This document shows, piece after piece, positions 25,201-34,477 of a DNA stretch of 64,000 nucleotides. Origin of the DNA: Sulfurimicrobium sp963741495 (GTDB lineage Bacteria; Pseudomonadota; Gammaproteobacteria; Burkholderiales; Sulfuricellaceae); assembly GCA_963741495.1 (NCBI GenBank), contig CAVUID010000018.1, positions 124,001-188,000 of the forward strand. Direction: 5' to 3'. The translations under genes were made by a program, and so were the position numbers. A model generated the notes under the pieces. The model was given only the letters and a program-made list of their open reading frames with translations. It ran no database searches and was not told the origin of the DNA. Position 1 is the first letter of the stretch, and the number at the start of each line of letters is the position of its first letter.

Positions 25201-26331
25201 GTGCCGCAACACCAGCCAGCCATACTCGTGCTCGCAGATGGAACAGTGTTTCGCGGTATTTCCATTGGCGCGACAGGCCATTCCGTAGGCGAAGTAGTAT
25301 TCAATACCGCCCTGACCGGCTACCAGGAAATTCTTAGCGATCCCTCTTACTGCCGTCAGATTGTTACCCTGACTTACCCCCATATCGGCAACACCGGCGC
25401 CAATCCTGAAGATGCCGAGTCCGGCGGGATTCATGCTGCCGGACTGGTGATTCGTGACCTGCCTCTACTGTCCAGCAACTGGCGTGAAACGGAAACTCTG
25501 CCGCAATACCTTCAACGCAATAATGTCGTTGCGATTGCCGATATCGATACCCGCAAGTTGACGCGAATTCTGCGCGACAAGGGCGCCCAGAGCGGTTGTC
25601 TGATGGCCGGAGAGGTGGATGAGGCCAAGGCGCTGGAGCTGGCGCGTGGCTTTGCCGGCCTGGCTGGCATGGATCTCGCCAAGGTGGTGACGCGCGCCCA
25701 GAGTGAGGTCTGGCTTGAAGGCGAGTGGAAGCTTGAAGGCGGATTTGGCCAGCAGGCTGCGCCTGAATTCCATGTCGTGGCCTACGATTTTGGCGTCAAG
25801 CGCAATATTTTGCGCATGCTCGCAGAACGCGGCTGCAAGGTGACCGTGCTGCCGGCGCAAACCCCGGTTGAAGAGGTGTTCAAGCTCAATCCGGATGGCG
25901 TGTTTTTGTCCAACGGCCCGGGTGATCCGGAGCCATGCGATTACGCCATCAATGCGATCCAGAAAGTGCTGGAGAAGAAAATTCCCACTTTTGGCATCTG
26001 TCTCGGTCACCAGTTGCTGGCGCTGGCCTCTGGCGCAAAAACCATGAAAATGAAATTCGGCCATCATGGCGCCAATCATCCGGTGCAGGATCTGGATAGC
26101 GGACGGGTGATGATTACCAGCCAGAACCACGGTTTTGCAGTGGACCCGGCCACACTGCCAGCCAATTTGCGCGTAACACATAAATCGCTGTTTGATGGCA
26201 GTAATCAGGGCATTGCCCGTACCGATGTGCCTGCATTCAGCTTCCAGGGCCACCCTGAAGCAAGCCCGGGACCACATGATGTGGCTTATCTGTTTGACCG
26301 CTTCATAAAATTAATGAGAGAAAGATCGTGA
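25201..26331 (+). CDS. carA: Carbamoyl-phosphate synthase small (glutaminase) subunit
   Basis: The 376-aa subunit hydrolyses glutamine for carbamoyl phosphate in arginine and pyrimidine synthesis. It has PAILVLADGTVFRG at the start and the class I amidotransferase nucleophile GICLGHQLLAL, with the catalytic HPEAS near the end. I chose the GTG at 25201 because GGAGAG lies 7 bases upstream and family homology begins there. Its TGA stop is formed inside the first unit of heptad array C. Confidence 0.94.
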   Translation: MPQHQPAILVLADGTVFRGISIGATGHSVGEVVFNTALTGYQEILSDPSYCRQIVTLTYPHIGNTGANPEDAESGGIHAAGLVIRDLPLLSSNWRETETLPQYLQRNNVVAIADIDTRKLTRILRDKGAQSGCLMAGEVDEAKALELARGFAGLAGMDLAKVVTRAQSEVWLEGEWKLEGGFGQQAAPEFHVVAYDFGVKRNILRMLAERGCKVTVLPAQTPVEEVFKLNPDGVFLSNGPGDPEPCDYAINAIQKVLEKKIPTFGICLGHQLLALASGAKTMKMKFGHHGANHPVQDLDSGRVMITSQNHGFAVDPATLPANLRVTHKSLFDGSNQGIARTDVPAFSFQGHPEASPGPHDVAYLFDRFIKLMRERS

Positions 26332-26413
26332 AGGGTGAAATGTGAAATGTGAATTTACGCCTGTCAAAATGGCGGCGATTTCACCCTTCACTCTTCACCC
26401 TTCACCCTTCACG
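26328..26413 (+). repeat. Heptad inverted array C (carA-carB gap)
   Basis: The left arm is GTGAAGG, GTGAAAT, GTGAAAT, GTGAA (26328-26354). The right arm is a run of CTTCACC/CTTCACT units (26380-26413). The arms are largely complementary around a 25-nt loop. The array occupies nearly the whole gap, from the carA stop to 5 bases before carB. Confidence 0.9.
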
Positions 26414-26418
26414 CATTC

Positions 26419-29400
26419 ATGCCAAAACGTACCGACATAAAATCCATCCTCATCATCGGCGCTGGCCCGATCGTCATCGGCCAGGCCTGTGAATTCGATT
26501 ACTCCGGCGCCCAGGCGTGCAAGGCCCTGCGCGAGGAGGGTTACCGCGTCATTCTGGTGAACTCCAACCCTGCCACCATCATGACCGATCCGGGCATGGC
26601 AGATGCCACCTACATCGAGCCGATTACCTGGCAGGTGGTGGAAAAAATCATCGAGAAAGAGCGCCCTGACGTGCTGCTGCCGACCATGGGCGGTCAGACT
26701 GCGCTGAATTGCGCGCTGGATCTGGCCAAGCACGGTGTGCTGGAAAAGTACTCGGTAGAGATGATTGGTGCGACCCGCGAGGCGATCGACAAGGCAGAGG
26801 ATCGGGAGAAATTCAAGAAGGCGATGGAGAAAATCGGCCTTGCCTGCCCGCGCGCCGCGATTGCCCACAGCCTGGAAGAAGCTTTCCAGGTGCAGGCCAT
26901 GGTGGGCTATCCCACCATTATCCGCCCGTCCTTTACCATGGGCGGTTCCGGCGGCGGCATTGCCTACAACAAGGAAGAATTTGTCGCCATCTGCGAGCGT
27001 GGTCTGGAGGCGTCTCCTACCCGTGAGCTGCTGATCGAGGAATCGGTGATCGGCTGGAAAGAATACGAAATGGAGGTGGTGCGGGACAAGAAGGACAACT
27101 GCATCATCATCTGCTCGATCGAGAACTTCGACGCCATGGGCGTGCACACCGGCGACTCCATCACTGTTGCGCCGGCCCAGACCCTGACCGACCGCGAATA
27201 CCAGATCATGCGCAATGCCTCGCTGGCAGTGCTGCGCGAAATCGGCGTGGAAACTGGCGGCTCCAACGTGCAGTTCGGCATCAACCCGAAAAATGGCCAG
27301 ATGGTGGTGATCGAGATGAATCCGCGCGTGTCGCGTTCCTCGGCGCTGGCATCCAAGGCGACCGGATTCCCTATCGCCAAGGTGGCGGCCAAACTGGCAA
27401 TCGGTTACACCTTGGACGAGTTGCAGAACGAAATTACTGGTGGTGCCACGCCAGCCTCGTTCGAGCCCAGCATCGATTACGTGGTGACCAAGATACCTCG
27501 TTTTGCCTTCGAAAAATTCCCCCAGGCCAATGATCGCCTGACCACCCAGATGAAATCGGTGGGTGAGGTGATGGCGATGGGACGTACTTTCCAGGAGTCA
27601 TTGCAGAAGGCCCTGCGCGGCCTTGAAACCGGCAATGACGGGCTGGATGAAAAGACCACGGATACCGACGTACTGGAAACCGAACTGGGCGAACCCGGCC
27701 CGGAACGTATCTGGTATATCGCAGATGCCATGCGCTGCGGCATGACGCAGGAGCAGATTTACCAGCTGACCCATGTCGACCCCTGGTTCCTGGCACAAAT
27801 GAAGGATCTGGTCGAGCAGGAACAGGCGCTCTCCGGGCGCAAGCTGGTCGATCTTTCCCGCGATGAGATGCGGCGCCTCAAGCGCAGCGGTTTCTCGGAC
27901 CGTCGCCTTGGCAAACTGCTGGGCGTGACCCAACATGAAGTGCGCAGTGCCCGCCATGCGCTGAGCGTGCGCCCGGTATACAAGCGCGTGGATACCTGCG
28001 CTGCAGAATTTTCCACGCATACCGCTTACATGTATTCGAGTTACGAGGAAGAGTGCGAGTCCGTGCCCACGGGCAATAAAAAGATCATGGTGCTGGGCGG
28101 TGGTCCCAACCGGATCGGTCAGGGCATCGAATTCGACTACTGCTGCGTGCATGCGGCACTGGCGATGCGCGAAGATGGCTATGAGACCATCATGGTCAAC
28201 TGCAATCCGGAAACCGTTTCCACCGACTATGACACTTCCGATCGCCTGTATTTCGAGCCATTGACGCTGGAAGACGTGCTGGAAATCGTTCACGTCGAGA
28301 AGCCTTACGGCGTGATCGTGCAGTATGGCGGCCAGACACCGCTCAAGCTGGCGCGCGACCTGGAGGCCAACGGGGTGCCCATCATCGGCACCACGCCGGA
28401 CATGATCGACGCCGCCGAGGATCGCGAACGTTTCCAGAAGCTGTTGCACGACCTCAAGCTCAAACAGCCGCCCAACCGCACGGCACGGGCGCCGGAGGCT
28501 GCCATCAAGGCAGCCGAAGAGATCGGCTACCCTCTGGTGGTGCGCCCTTCCTACGTGCTCGGTGGCCGTGCCATGGAGATCGTGCACCAGCAGTCCGATC
28601 TTGAGCGCTACATGCGCGAGGCGGTCAAGGTTTCCAACGATTCTCCGGTGCTACTGGACCGTTTCCTCAATGATGCCACCGAAGTGGACGTGGATGCCAT
28701 TTGCGACGGTACCGACGTGCTGATCGGCGGCATCATGGAGCACATTGAGGAAGCCGGCGTGCATTCCGGCGATTCGGCATGTTCCCTGCCGCCCTACAGC
28801 CTGTCGCAGGAGATCCAGGATGAGCTGCGGCGCCAGACCGTCGCCATGGCCAAGGGCCTGAATGTGGTTGGGTTGATGAACGTCCAGTTCGCCATTCAGG
28901 GCCAGACGGTCTATGTGCTGGAAGTCAATCCACGTGCTTCGCGTACCGTGCCCTTCGTTTCCAAGGCCACAGGCGTGCCGCTGGCCAAAGTCGCTGCGCG
29001 CTGCATGGTCGGCCAGACTCTGAAGCAGCAGGGTGTGACGCGCGAAGTGATTCCGCCTTTCTACTCGGTGAAGGAAGCAGTATTCCCCTTCATCAAGTTT
29101 CCCGGTGTGGACCCGATTCTCGGTCCGGAAATGAAATCCACCGGCGAAGTCATGGGCGTGGGCAATACCTTTGCGGAAGCCTTCCTGAAATCACAAATGG
29201 CCGCAAGTGTGAAGCTGCCCTCTGGTGGCAAGGCGCTGATCAGCGTCAAGGGTTCGGATAAGGAAAAGATGGTGGATATTGCCCGCAATCTGTCCGCTCT
29301 TGGCTTTGGTCTGTACGCCACGCGCGGAACGGCCGCGGCGATTCAGGAGGCTGGCATCCCGGTGACTGCTGTCAACAAGGTACATGAAGGCCGTCCGCAT

Positions 29401-29622
29401 ATTGTCGATTTGATCAAGAACGGAGAAATCAGCCTGATCATCAACACCGTGGAAGACAAGCGCGCTGTGCAGGATTCCTATGCCATCCGTCACGCCACTC
29501 TGCAGCAGCGGATTACCTACTACACGACCTTGTCCGGCGCGCGCGCAGCGTGCATCGGCATGCAACACATGAAGGAATTGCAGGTATATGGCCTGCAGGA
29601 GTTGCACCAGCGTCTAGGTTGA
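26419..29622 (+). CDS. carB: Carbamoyl-phosphate synthase large subunit
   Basis: The 1067-aa protein is full length and shows the internal duplication of two ATP-grasp halves (compare IGAGPIVIGQACEFDYSG with LGGGPNRIGQGIEFDYC), an oligomerisation domain and a C-terminal MGS-like allosteric domain. It forms carbamoyl phosphate from bicarbonate, ATP and ammonia supplied by CarA. No Shine-Dalgarno is seen. The heptad array ends 5 bases before the ATG, so initiation may depend on coupling or on RNA structure. Confidence 0.98.
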   Translation: MPKRTDIKSILIIGAGPIVIGQACEFDYSGAQACKALREEGYRVILVNSNPATIMTDPGMADATYIEPITWQVVEKIIEKERPDVLLPTMGGQTALNCALDLAKHGVLEKYSVEMIGATREAIDKAEDREKFKKAMEKIGLACPRAAIAHSLEEAFQVQAMVGYPTIIRPSFTMGGSGGGIAYNKEEFVAICERGLEASPTRELLIEESVIGWKEYEMEVVRDKKDNCIIICSIENFDAMGVHTGDSITVAPAQTLTDREYQIMRNASLAVLREIGVETGGSNVQFGINPKNGQMVVIEMNPRVSRSSALASKATGFPIAKVAAKLAIGYTLDELQNEITGGATPASFEPSIDYVVTKIPRFAFEKFPQANDRLTTQMKSVGEVMAMGRTFQESLQKALRGLETGNDGLDEKTTDTDVLETELGEPGPERIWYIADAMRCGMTQEQIYQLTHVDPWFLAQMKDLVEQEQALSGRKLVDLSRDEMRRLKRSGFSDRRLGKLLGVTQHEVRSARHALSVRPVYKRVDTCAAEFSTHTAYMYSSYEEECESVPTGNKKIMVLGGGPNRIGQGIEFDYCCVHAALAMREDGYETIMVNCNPETVSTDYDTSDRLYFEPLTLEDVLEIVHVEKPYGVIVQYGGQTPLKLARDLEANGVPIIGTTPDMIDAAEDRERFQKLLHDLKLKQPPNRTARAPEAAIKAAEEIGYPLVVRPSYVLGGRAMEIVHQQSDLERYMREAVKVSNDSPVLLDRFLNDATEVDVDAICDGTDVLIGGIMEHIEEAGVHSGDSACSLPPYSLSQEIQDELRRQTVAMAKGLNVVGLMNVQFAIQGQTVYVLEVNPRASRTVPFVSKATGVPLAKVAARCMVGQTLKQQGVTREVIPPFYSVKEAVFPFIKFPGVDPILGPEMKSTGEVMGVGNTFAEAFLKSQMAASVKLPSGGKALISVKGSDKEKMVDIARNLSALGFGLYATRGTAAAIQEAGIPVTAVNKVHEGRPHIVDLIKNGEISLIINTVEDKRAVQDSYAIRHATLQQRITYYTTLSGARAACIGMQHMKELQVYGLQELHQRLG

Positions 29623-29643
29623 GCTGGGTGCAAGCTTGAATTG

Positions 29644-29669
29644 TGCGGATTGGGGCAACCCAATCCGCA
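29644..29669 (+). terminator. Possible terminator or attenuator between carB and greA
   Basis: An 11-bp stem (TGCGGATTGGG / CCCAATCCGCA) with a GCAA loop is followed by the T-rich TTGTTATTTTATTT. The tract is interrupted, so readthrough into greA is likely. Confidence 0.6.
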
Positions 29670-29699
29670 TTGTTATTTTATTTCAGGGAAATACAAGAG

Positions 29700-30176
29700 A
29701 TGAACAAAGTGCCATTGACGGTGTTCGGAGCTGAATTGCTGCGCGCCGAACTACAAAATCTGAAAAACGTCGAAAGGCCCAGTGTGATCGCAGCCATTGC
29801 CGAAGCCCGCTCCCACGGCGACCTGTCGGAGAATGCCGAATATGATGCAGCCAAGGAGCGCCAGAGCTTTGTCGAAGGGCGCATCGCCGAAGTCGAAGGC
29901 AAGCTCTCCAATGCCCAGATCATTGATCCAACATTGCTGGATGCGGAAGGTCGCTGCGTATTTGGTGCGACAGTCGAACTGGAAGAACTGGAAAGCGGTG
30001 ACAAGGCAATATATCAGATCGTGGGCGACGATGAGGCGGATATCAAGCAACGCAAGATATCAATCGGGTCACCCATTGCTCGCGCCCTGATCGGCAAGCA
30101 AGCCGGTGACGTGGCGGAAGTTCAGGCGCCGGGCGGTATTCGCGAATATGAAATTCTGGATGTAAAGTACATCTGA
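29700..30176 (+). CDS. greA: Transcription elongation factor GreA
   Basis: The 158-aa factor matches GreA length. It has the N-terminal coiled coil with GDLSENAEYDAAKERQ, whose acidic tip enters the RNA polymerase channel, and the C-terminal domain with SPIARALIGKQAGD. It rescues backtracked polymerase. The ATG at 29700 opens the family sequence MNKVPLTVFGAELL. The stop overlaps the next ATG (TGATG). Confidence 0.96.
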   Translation: MNKVPLTVFGAELLRAELQNLKNVERPSVIAAIAEARSHGDLSENAEYDAAKERQSFVEGRIAEVEGKLSNAQIIDPTLLDAEGRCVFGATVELEELESGDKAIYQIVGDDEADIKQRKISIGSPIARALIGKQAGDVAEVQAPGGIREYEILDVKYI

Positions 30177-30631
30177 TGAATCGGCTTGCTGACAAGCTGG
30201 CGCTGACTGCTATCACGCTGTGGGTGGGTGCCTTGTGGGCGATTGGCTATCTGGCCGCGCCGGTGCTGTTTTCGGCCCTGGCCGACAGAACCATGGCGGG
30301 CATGCTGGCGGGGAAAATGTTTACCCTCGTCGCCTACGTCGGCATGGTGTGCGGGATTTTCCTGGTGATTCATCGTCTCGCCGCTTATGGCGGCGGGGCG
30401 CTGAAACAGGGATTTTTCTGGGCTGCACTGGTGATGCTGTTGTTGGCAATTGCCAGCCACTTCGGCATTCAGCCGATTCTTGAAGGTCTCAAGAGCCAGG
30501 CCTTGCCAAAGGAAGTCATGGAGAGCATGTTCCGCGACCGGTTTGCGCGCTGGCACGGCGTCTCCAGTATTGTGTACATGATCCAGAGCCTGCTTGGGCT
30601 GGTGCTGGTACTGGCGCCGCGCCGGAGCTAG
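30176..30631 (+). CDS. DUF4149-type inner membrane protein
   Basis: The 151-aa protein has four predicted membrane helices and the pattern WVGALWAIGYLAAPVLF near residue 17, typical of the DUF4149 (TMEM205-like) group found beside greA and yhbY in Betaproteobacteria. Its function is unknown. It is coupled to greA by a one-base overlap. Its 3' end overlaps the convergent yhbY gene by 4 bp. Confidence 0.78.
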   Translation: MNRLADKLALTAITLWVGALWAIGYLAAPVLFSALADRTMAGMLAGKMFTLVAYVGMVCGIFLVIHRLAAYGGGALKQGFFWAALVMLLLAIASHFGIQPILEGLKSQALPKEVMESMFRDRFARWHGVSSIVYMIQSLLGLVLVLAPRRS

Positions 30632-30927
30632 TTTTTCGGCAGGGCCAGTTTCGGCTTTTTGGCGGCTTTGTAGATGACCAGTGTTTTGCCGATATGCTGT
30701 GCTGGTGCGGCTTCCAGCGCGTTGCAGATTTCTGCCAGCATTTTTTCGCGCTGTGCGTGGTCGCCGCCGGCAACCTTGATTTTAATCAGTTCATGGCTGT
30801 TCAGGCTGCGCTCGATTTCCTTCATCACCGCTTCGGTCAACCCGGCATCGCCGATCAGAACCACGGGATTAAGCGAGTGAGCCTGAGCGCGCAGAAAACG
30901 GCGCTGACCGGGAGTTAGGTTCAACAT
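30628..30927 (-). CDS. yhbY: Ribosome assembly RNA-binding protein YhbY
   Basis: The 99-aa CRM-domain protein begins MLNLTPGQRRFLRAQAHSL and carries the GxxG-type loop at VAGGDHAQRE. It binds pre-50S particles. The start at 30927 is preferred over longer frames, which lack family similarity. It is divergent from rlmE by 36 bp, a widely conserved pairing, and both act on the 50S subunit. Confidence 0.93.
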   Translation of the reverse strand: MLNLTPGQRRFLRAQAHSLNPVVLIGDAGLTEAVMKEIERSLNSHELIKIKVAGGDHAQREKMLAEICNALEAAPAQHIGKTLVIYKAAKKPKLALPKN

Positions 30928-30963
30928 GCTTTTAATGTTCCAAAAAATGCGACAGTTTACCCT

Positions 30964-31593
30964 ATGAAACGAAGCCGAACCAGCAAGGCCTGGATGCGCG
31001 AGCATGTCAATGATCCCTATGTACTGCAGGCAGTCAAGGAAGGATACCGATCACGCGCCGTATACAAGCTGATGGAGATTGATGAACGCGACCATCTGCT
31101 CAGGCCTGGCATGTCCGTGGTTGATCTTGGGGCTGCGCCTGGTGGATGGACCCAGGTGGCGGCAAAGAAAATCGGTACATCTGGCGTGCTGGTTGCGTTC
31201 GATATCCTGCCCATGGATCCCGTACACGGGGCGCTTTTCATTCAGGGGGATTTTCGTGAGGATGCCGCACTGACCCAGCTCGACGATGCCTTGCGGGGAA
31301 GACCGGTAGATCTTGTGATTTCCGACATGGCCCCCAATATCAGTGGTGTCGGGATCGTGGATCAGGCGCGTAGCATGCACCTAGCGGAACTGGCGCTTGA
31401 ATTTTCGCGCCAGCACCTGAAACCAGGGGCCAATTTTCTGGTCAAAGTTTTTCAGGGTGAAGGTTTTGAGGATTTTGTACGCGAAATGCGCACCTGTTTT
31501 TCCCAGGTTCTGGTGCGCAAACCCAAGGCATCCAGAGGCCGTAGTACTGAGGTCTACATGCTGGGCAAGGGCTTGCGCGAGACCGGGAAATAA
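30964..31593 (+). CDS. rlmE: 23S rRNA (uridine-2'-O-)-methyltransferase RlmE
   Basis: The 209-aa enzyme methylates U2552 of 23S rRNA. It shows the SAM site VDLGAAPGGWTQVAA, the catalytic Asp motif VISDMAPNISG, and the KVFQGEGF and RKPKASRGRSTEVYM segments that complete the K-D-K-E tetrad. It is followed 66 bp downstream by ftsH, the standard rlmE-ftsH heat-shock pair. Confidence 0.96.
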   Translation: MKRSRTSKAWMREHVNDPYVLQAVKEGYRSRAVYKLMEIDERDHLLRPGMSVVDLGAAPGGWTQVAAKKIGTSGVLVAFDILPMDPVHGALFIQGDFREDAALTQLDDALRGRPVDLVISDMAPNISGVGIVDQARSMHLAELALEFSRQHLKPGANFLVKVFQGEGFEDFVREMRTCFSQVLVRKPKASRGRSTEVYMLGKGLRETGK

Positions 31594-31659
31594 ATCTTAC
31601 CGGCATTCAGGCAAAGCGTTTAAAATTAAACGAAATGATGCATTTTCCAAGGAAATAGC

Positions 31660-33555
31660 TTGAACAATCTGATGAAAAATATAGCCATCTGGCTGGTAAT
31701 CGCCTTGGTGTTGATGACTGTGTTCAACCAGTTCGGTGCGAGGCAGGCAACGCAGAACCAGATCGAGTATTCCCAGTTTATCGATGAAGTGAAAAGCGGG
31801 AAAATCGCCAAGGTGACGATAGAAGGGCATGTTCTTAAAAGTGTGACCAGTGATGGCAAACGCTTCACAACCTATGCGCCTTCCGATCCCTGGCTGGTTT
31901 CCGACATGCTCAAGAGCGGTGTCGTGGTGGAGGCCAAGCCAGAGGAAGAATCATCCTTCCTGATGAACATTTTCATTTCCTGGTTCCCTATGCTGCTGTT
32001 GATCGGGGTGTGGGTGTTTTTCATGCGCCAGATGCAGGGCGGCGGCAAGGGTGGTGCTTTTTCCTTCGGCAAGAGCAAGGCTCGCCTGCTGGATGAGGCA
32101 ACCAATACCGTGACTTTTGCTGATGTGGCGGGTTGCGATGAGGCCAAGGAAGAAGTTTCCGAACTGGTCGAATTCCTGCGCGACCCGAGCAAGTTCCAGA
32201 AATTGGGCGGCAGGATTCCGCGCGGTGTTCTGATGGTGGGTAATCCCGGCACGGGTAAAACGCTGCTGGCGAAGGCGATTGCCGGCGAGGCAAAAGTACC
32301 CTTCTTCAGCATTTCCGGTTCCGATTTTGTCGAAATGTTTGTGGGCGTTGGCGCAGCACGTGTACGCGACATGTTCGAACAGGCCAAGAAAAATTCTCCC
32401 TGCATTATCTTTATTGATGAAATCGATGCTGTTGGCCGCCAGCGCGGTGCTGGCCTGGGTGGCGGTAACGATGAGCGCGAACAGACACTGAACCAGTTGC
32501 TGGTGGAAATGGATGGCTTCGAAGGCACTTCGGGTGTCATCGTGGTTGCTGCGACTAACCGCCCTGATGTGCTGGATCCCGCGTTGCTGCGGCCAGGCCG
32601 CTTTGACCGTCAGGTCGTGGTGCCTTTGCCCGATATTCGTGGCCGCGAACAGATTCTTATGGTGCATATGCGCAAGGTGCCGATTGCTCCCGATGTGAAG
32701 GCTGATATCCTGGCTCGCGGCACACCCGGCATGTCCGGCGCGGATCTGGCTAACCTGGTGAACGAAGCGGCCCTGTTTGCCGCACGTTTCAACAAGCGCC
32801 TGGTGGACATGGATGACTTCGAAAAGGCCAAGGACAAGATCATCATGGGCGCCGAACGTCGCTCCATCGTGATGCCCGAGGAAGAGCGCAAAAATACCGC
32901 TTATCACGAGTCTGGCCATGCAGTGGTGGCGCGCCTGCTGCCCAAGACTGATCCTGTGCATAAAGTCACCATCATCCCTCGCGGACGTGCCTTGGGCGTG
33001 ACCATGCAATTGCCGGTTGAAGATCGTTATAGCCTGAATAGTGAAGGCATCCTGCAGAACATCGCTGTACTGTTTGGCGGACGCATTGCCGAAGAAGTGT
33101 TCATGGGGCAGATGACCACCGGCGCCAGCAACGACTTTGAGCGTGCCACAGAAATGGCGCGGCGCATGGTGACCCAGTGGGGCATGAGCGATGCCTTGGG
33201 GCCGATGGTCTATGGCGAGAATGAAGGCGAAGTTTTCCTTGGCCGTTCAGTGACGACGCACAAGAATGTCTCCGAAGCCACCATGCAGCAGGTGGACAAG
33301 GAAATCCGCCGCATCATCGATCAACAGTACGCCCTGGCGCGCAAGCTGATCGAGGACAACCGCGACAAGATCGAGGCGATGACAAAAGCCCTGCTGGAAT
33401 GGGAAACCATTGATGCCGAGCAGATCAGTGACATTATGGAAGGCAAGCCACCACGCCCGCCCAAGCCAAGTCAGGGCAGCGCACCCAAGCCACCCCAGGA
33501 CAATACGCCCAGCGCACCGGCAACCAGCACCCATACCCCGGCACAGGAAGCATGA
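31660..33555 (+). CDS. ftsH: ATP-dependent zinc metalloprotease FtsH
   Basis: The 631-aa membrane protease has two N-terminal membrane segments, the AAA+ Walker A GNPGTGKT (about residues 194-201), the FVGVGAARVRDMF pore region and the zinc site HESGH (416-420). It degrades membrane and regulatory proteins. The chosen TTG start has AAGGA at good spacing and restores the family N-terminus MNNLMKN. The Pro-rich tail is followed at once by heptad array D. Confidence 0.96.
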   Translation: MNNLMKNIAIWLVIALVLMTVFNQFGARQATQNQIEYSQFIDEVKSGKIAKVTIEGHVLKSVTSDGKRFTTYAPSDPWLVSDMLKSGVVVEAKPEEESSFLMNIFISWFPMLLLIGVWVFFMRQMQGGGKGGAFSFGKSKARLLDEATNTVTFADVAGCDEAKEEVSELVEFLRDPSKFQKLGGRIPRGVLMVGNPGTGKTLLAKAIAGEAKVPFFSISGSDFVEMFVGVGAARVRDMFEQAKKNSPCIIFIDEIDAVGRQRGAGLGGGNDEREQTLNQLLVEMDGFEGTSGVIVVAATNRPDVLDPALLRPGRFDRQVVVPLPDIRGREQILMVHMRKVPIAPDVKADILARGTPGMSGADLANLVNEAALFAARFNKRLVDMDDFEKAKDKIIMGAERRSIVMPEEERKNTAYHESGHAVVARLLPKTDPVHKVTIIPRGRALGVTMQLPVEDRYSLNSEGILQNIAVLFGGRIAEEVFMGQMTTGASNDFERATEMARRMVTQWGMSDALGPMVYGENEGEVFLGRSVTTHKNVSEATMQQVDKEIRRIIDQQYALARKLIEDNRDKIEAMTKALLEWETIDAEQISDIMEGKPPRPPKPSQGSAPKPPQDNTPSAPATSTHTPAQEA

Positions 33556-33561
33556 TGATGA

Positions 33562-33653
33562 GTGAAGGGTGAAGCCACTCGGCATTGCCTCGTTGTGAAA
33601 AGTGAAAGGTAAAAGACATCTTCACTCTTCACCCTTCACTCTTCACCCTTCAC
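33562..33653 (+). repeat. Heptad inverted array D (ftsH-folP gap)
   Basis: GTGAAGG GTGAAGC opens the element 6 bases after the ftsH stop. Then come CACTCGGCATTGCC and GTGAAAA GTGAAAG GTAAAAG, and the right arm of TTCACTC and TTCACCC units (33621-33653). It ends 4 bases before the folP ATG. Confidence 0.9.
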
Positions 33654-33657
33654 GAAC

Positions 33658-34476
33658 ATGTTTCATTGCGGTCGCTTTACCCTCTCCCTGGATCGCCCTC
33701 TCGTCATGGGCATCGTCAATATCACGCCCGACTCCTTTTCGGACGGTGGTCGTTTTTATTCCCCGGAATTCGCTATCGAACATGCCAGGCAACTCATCGA
33801 ACATGGGGCCGACCTGCTGGATATTGGTGGTGAATCGACCCGCCCTGGCGCGCAGCCGGTTGGTATAGAGGAAGAGCTGGAGCGCATCTTGCCTGTGCTC
33901 GATGCTTTAGGCGATTGCGGTGTGCCGCTTTCGGTGGATACATTAAAACCCGAAGTCATGCATGCGGCGATTCAGGCCGGTGCCGACATGATCAATGATG
34001 TAAATGCATTGCGCGCCGAGGGCGCCCTGAAGGTGGTGGCGGATTCCAGCGTCGCCGTTTGCCTGATGCACATGCAGGGCGAACCGCGCATGATGCAGCA
34101 GAGTCCCCGGTATCAGGATGTAGTCGCTGAAGTGAAAGCCTTTCTGAATGAACGCATCGCAGTGGCGGGGCGGGCCGGAATTCAGCGTAACCGCATAGTG
34201 ATTGATCCCGGTTTCGGTTTTGGCAAGACGCTGGAGCATAATCTATCCCTGCTTCGGCAGCTGGATGCTTTCACCGACCTTGGTGTGCCGCTGCTGGCCG
34301 GTCTGTCGCGCAAATCGATGCTGGGCGTATTGACCGGTTTGCCGGTAGAAGAAAGAATGGTGCCCAGTGTTGCCGCAGCCGTGATTGCGGCCATGAAGGG
34401 TGCAAAAATTTTGCGGGTGCATGATGTGAAAGAAACCAGACAAGCACTGCAGATCGTCAGTGCATTGGGAGAGTGA
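33658..34476 (+). CDS. folP: Dihydropteroate synthase
   Basis: The 272-aa enzyme condenses p-aminobenzoate with dihydropterin pyrophosphate in folate synthesis. It carries GIVNITPDSFSDGG, the DIGGESTRPGA loop and the late VIDPGFGFGKTLEHN motif. No Shine-Dalgarno is visible because heptad array D runs up to the start. Its stop lies one base before the glmM ATG, a classical folP-glmM operon. Confidence 0.96.
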   Translation: MFHCGRFTLSLDRPLVMGIVNITPDSFSDGGRFYSPEFAIEHARQLIEHGADLLDIGGESTRPGAQPVGIEEELERILPVLDALGDCGVPLSVDTLKPEVMHAAIQAGADMINDVNALRAEGALKVVADSSVAVCLMHMQGEPRMMQQSPRYQDVVAEVKAFLNERIAVAGRAGIQRNRIVIDPGFGFGKTLEHNLSLLRQLDAFTDLGVPLLAGLSRKSMLGVLTGLPVEERMVPSVAAAVIAAMKGAKILRVHDVKETRQALQIVSALGE

Positions 34477-34477
34477 A

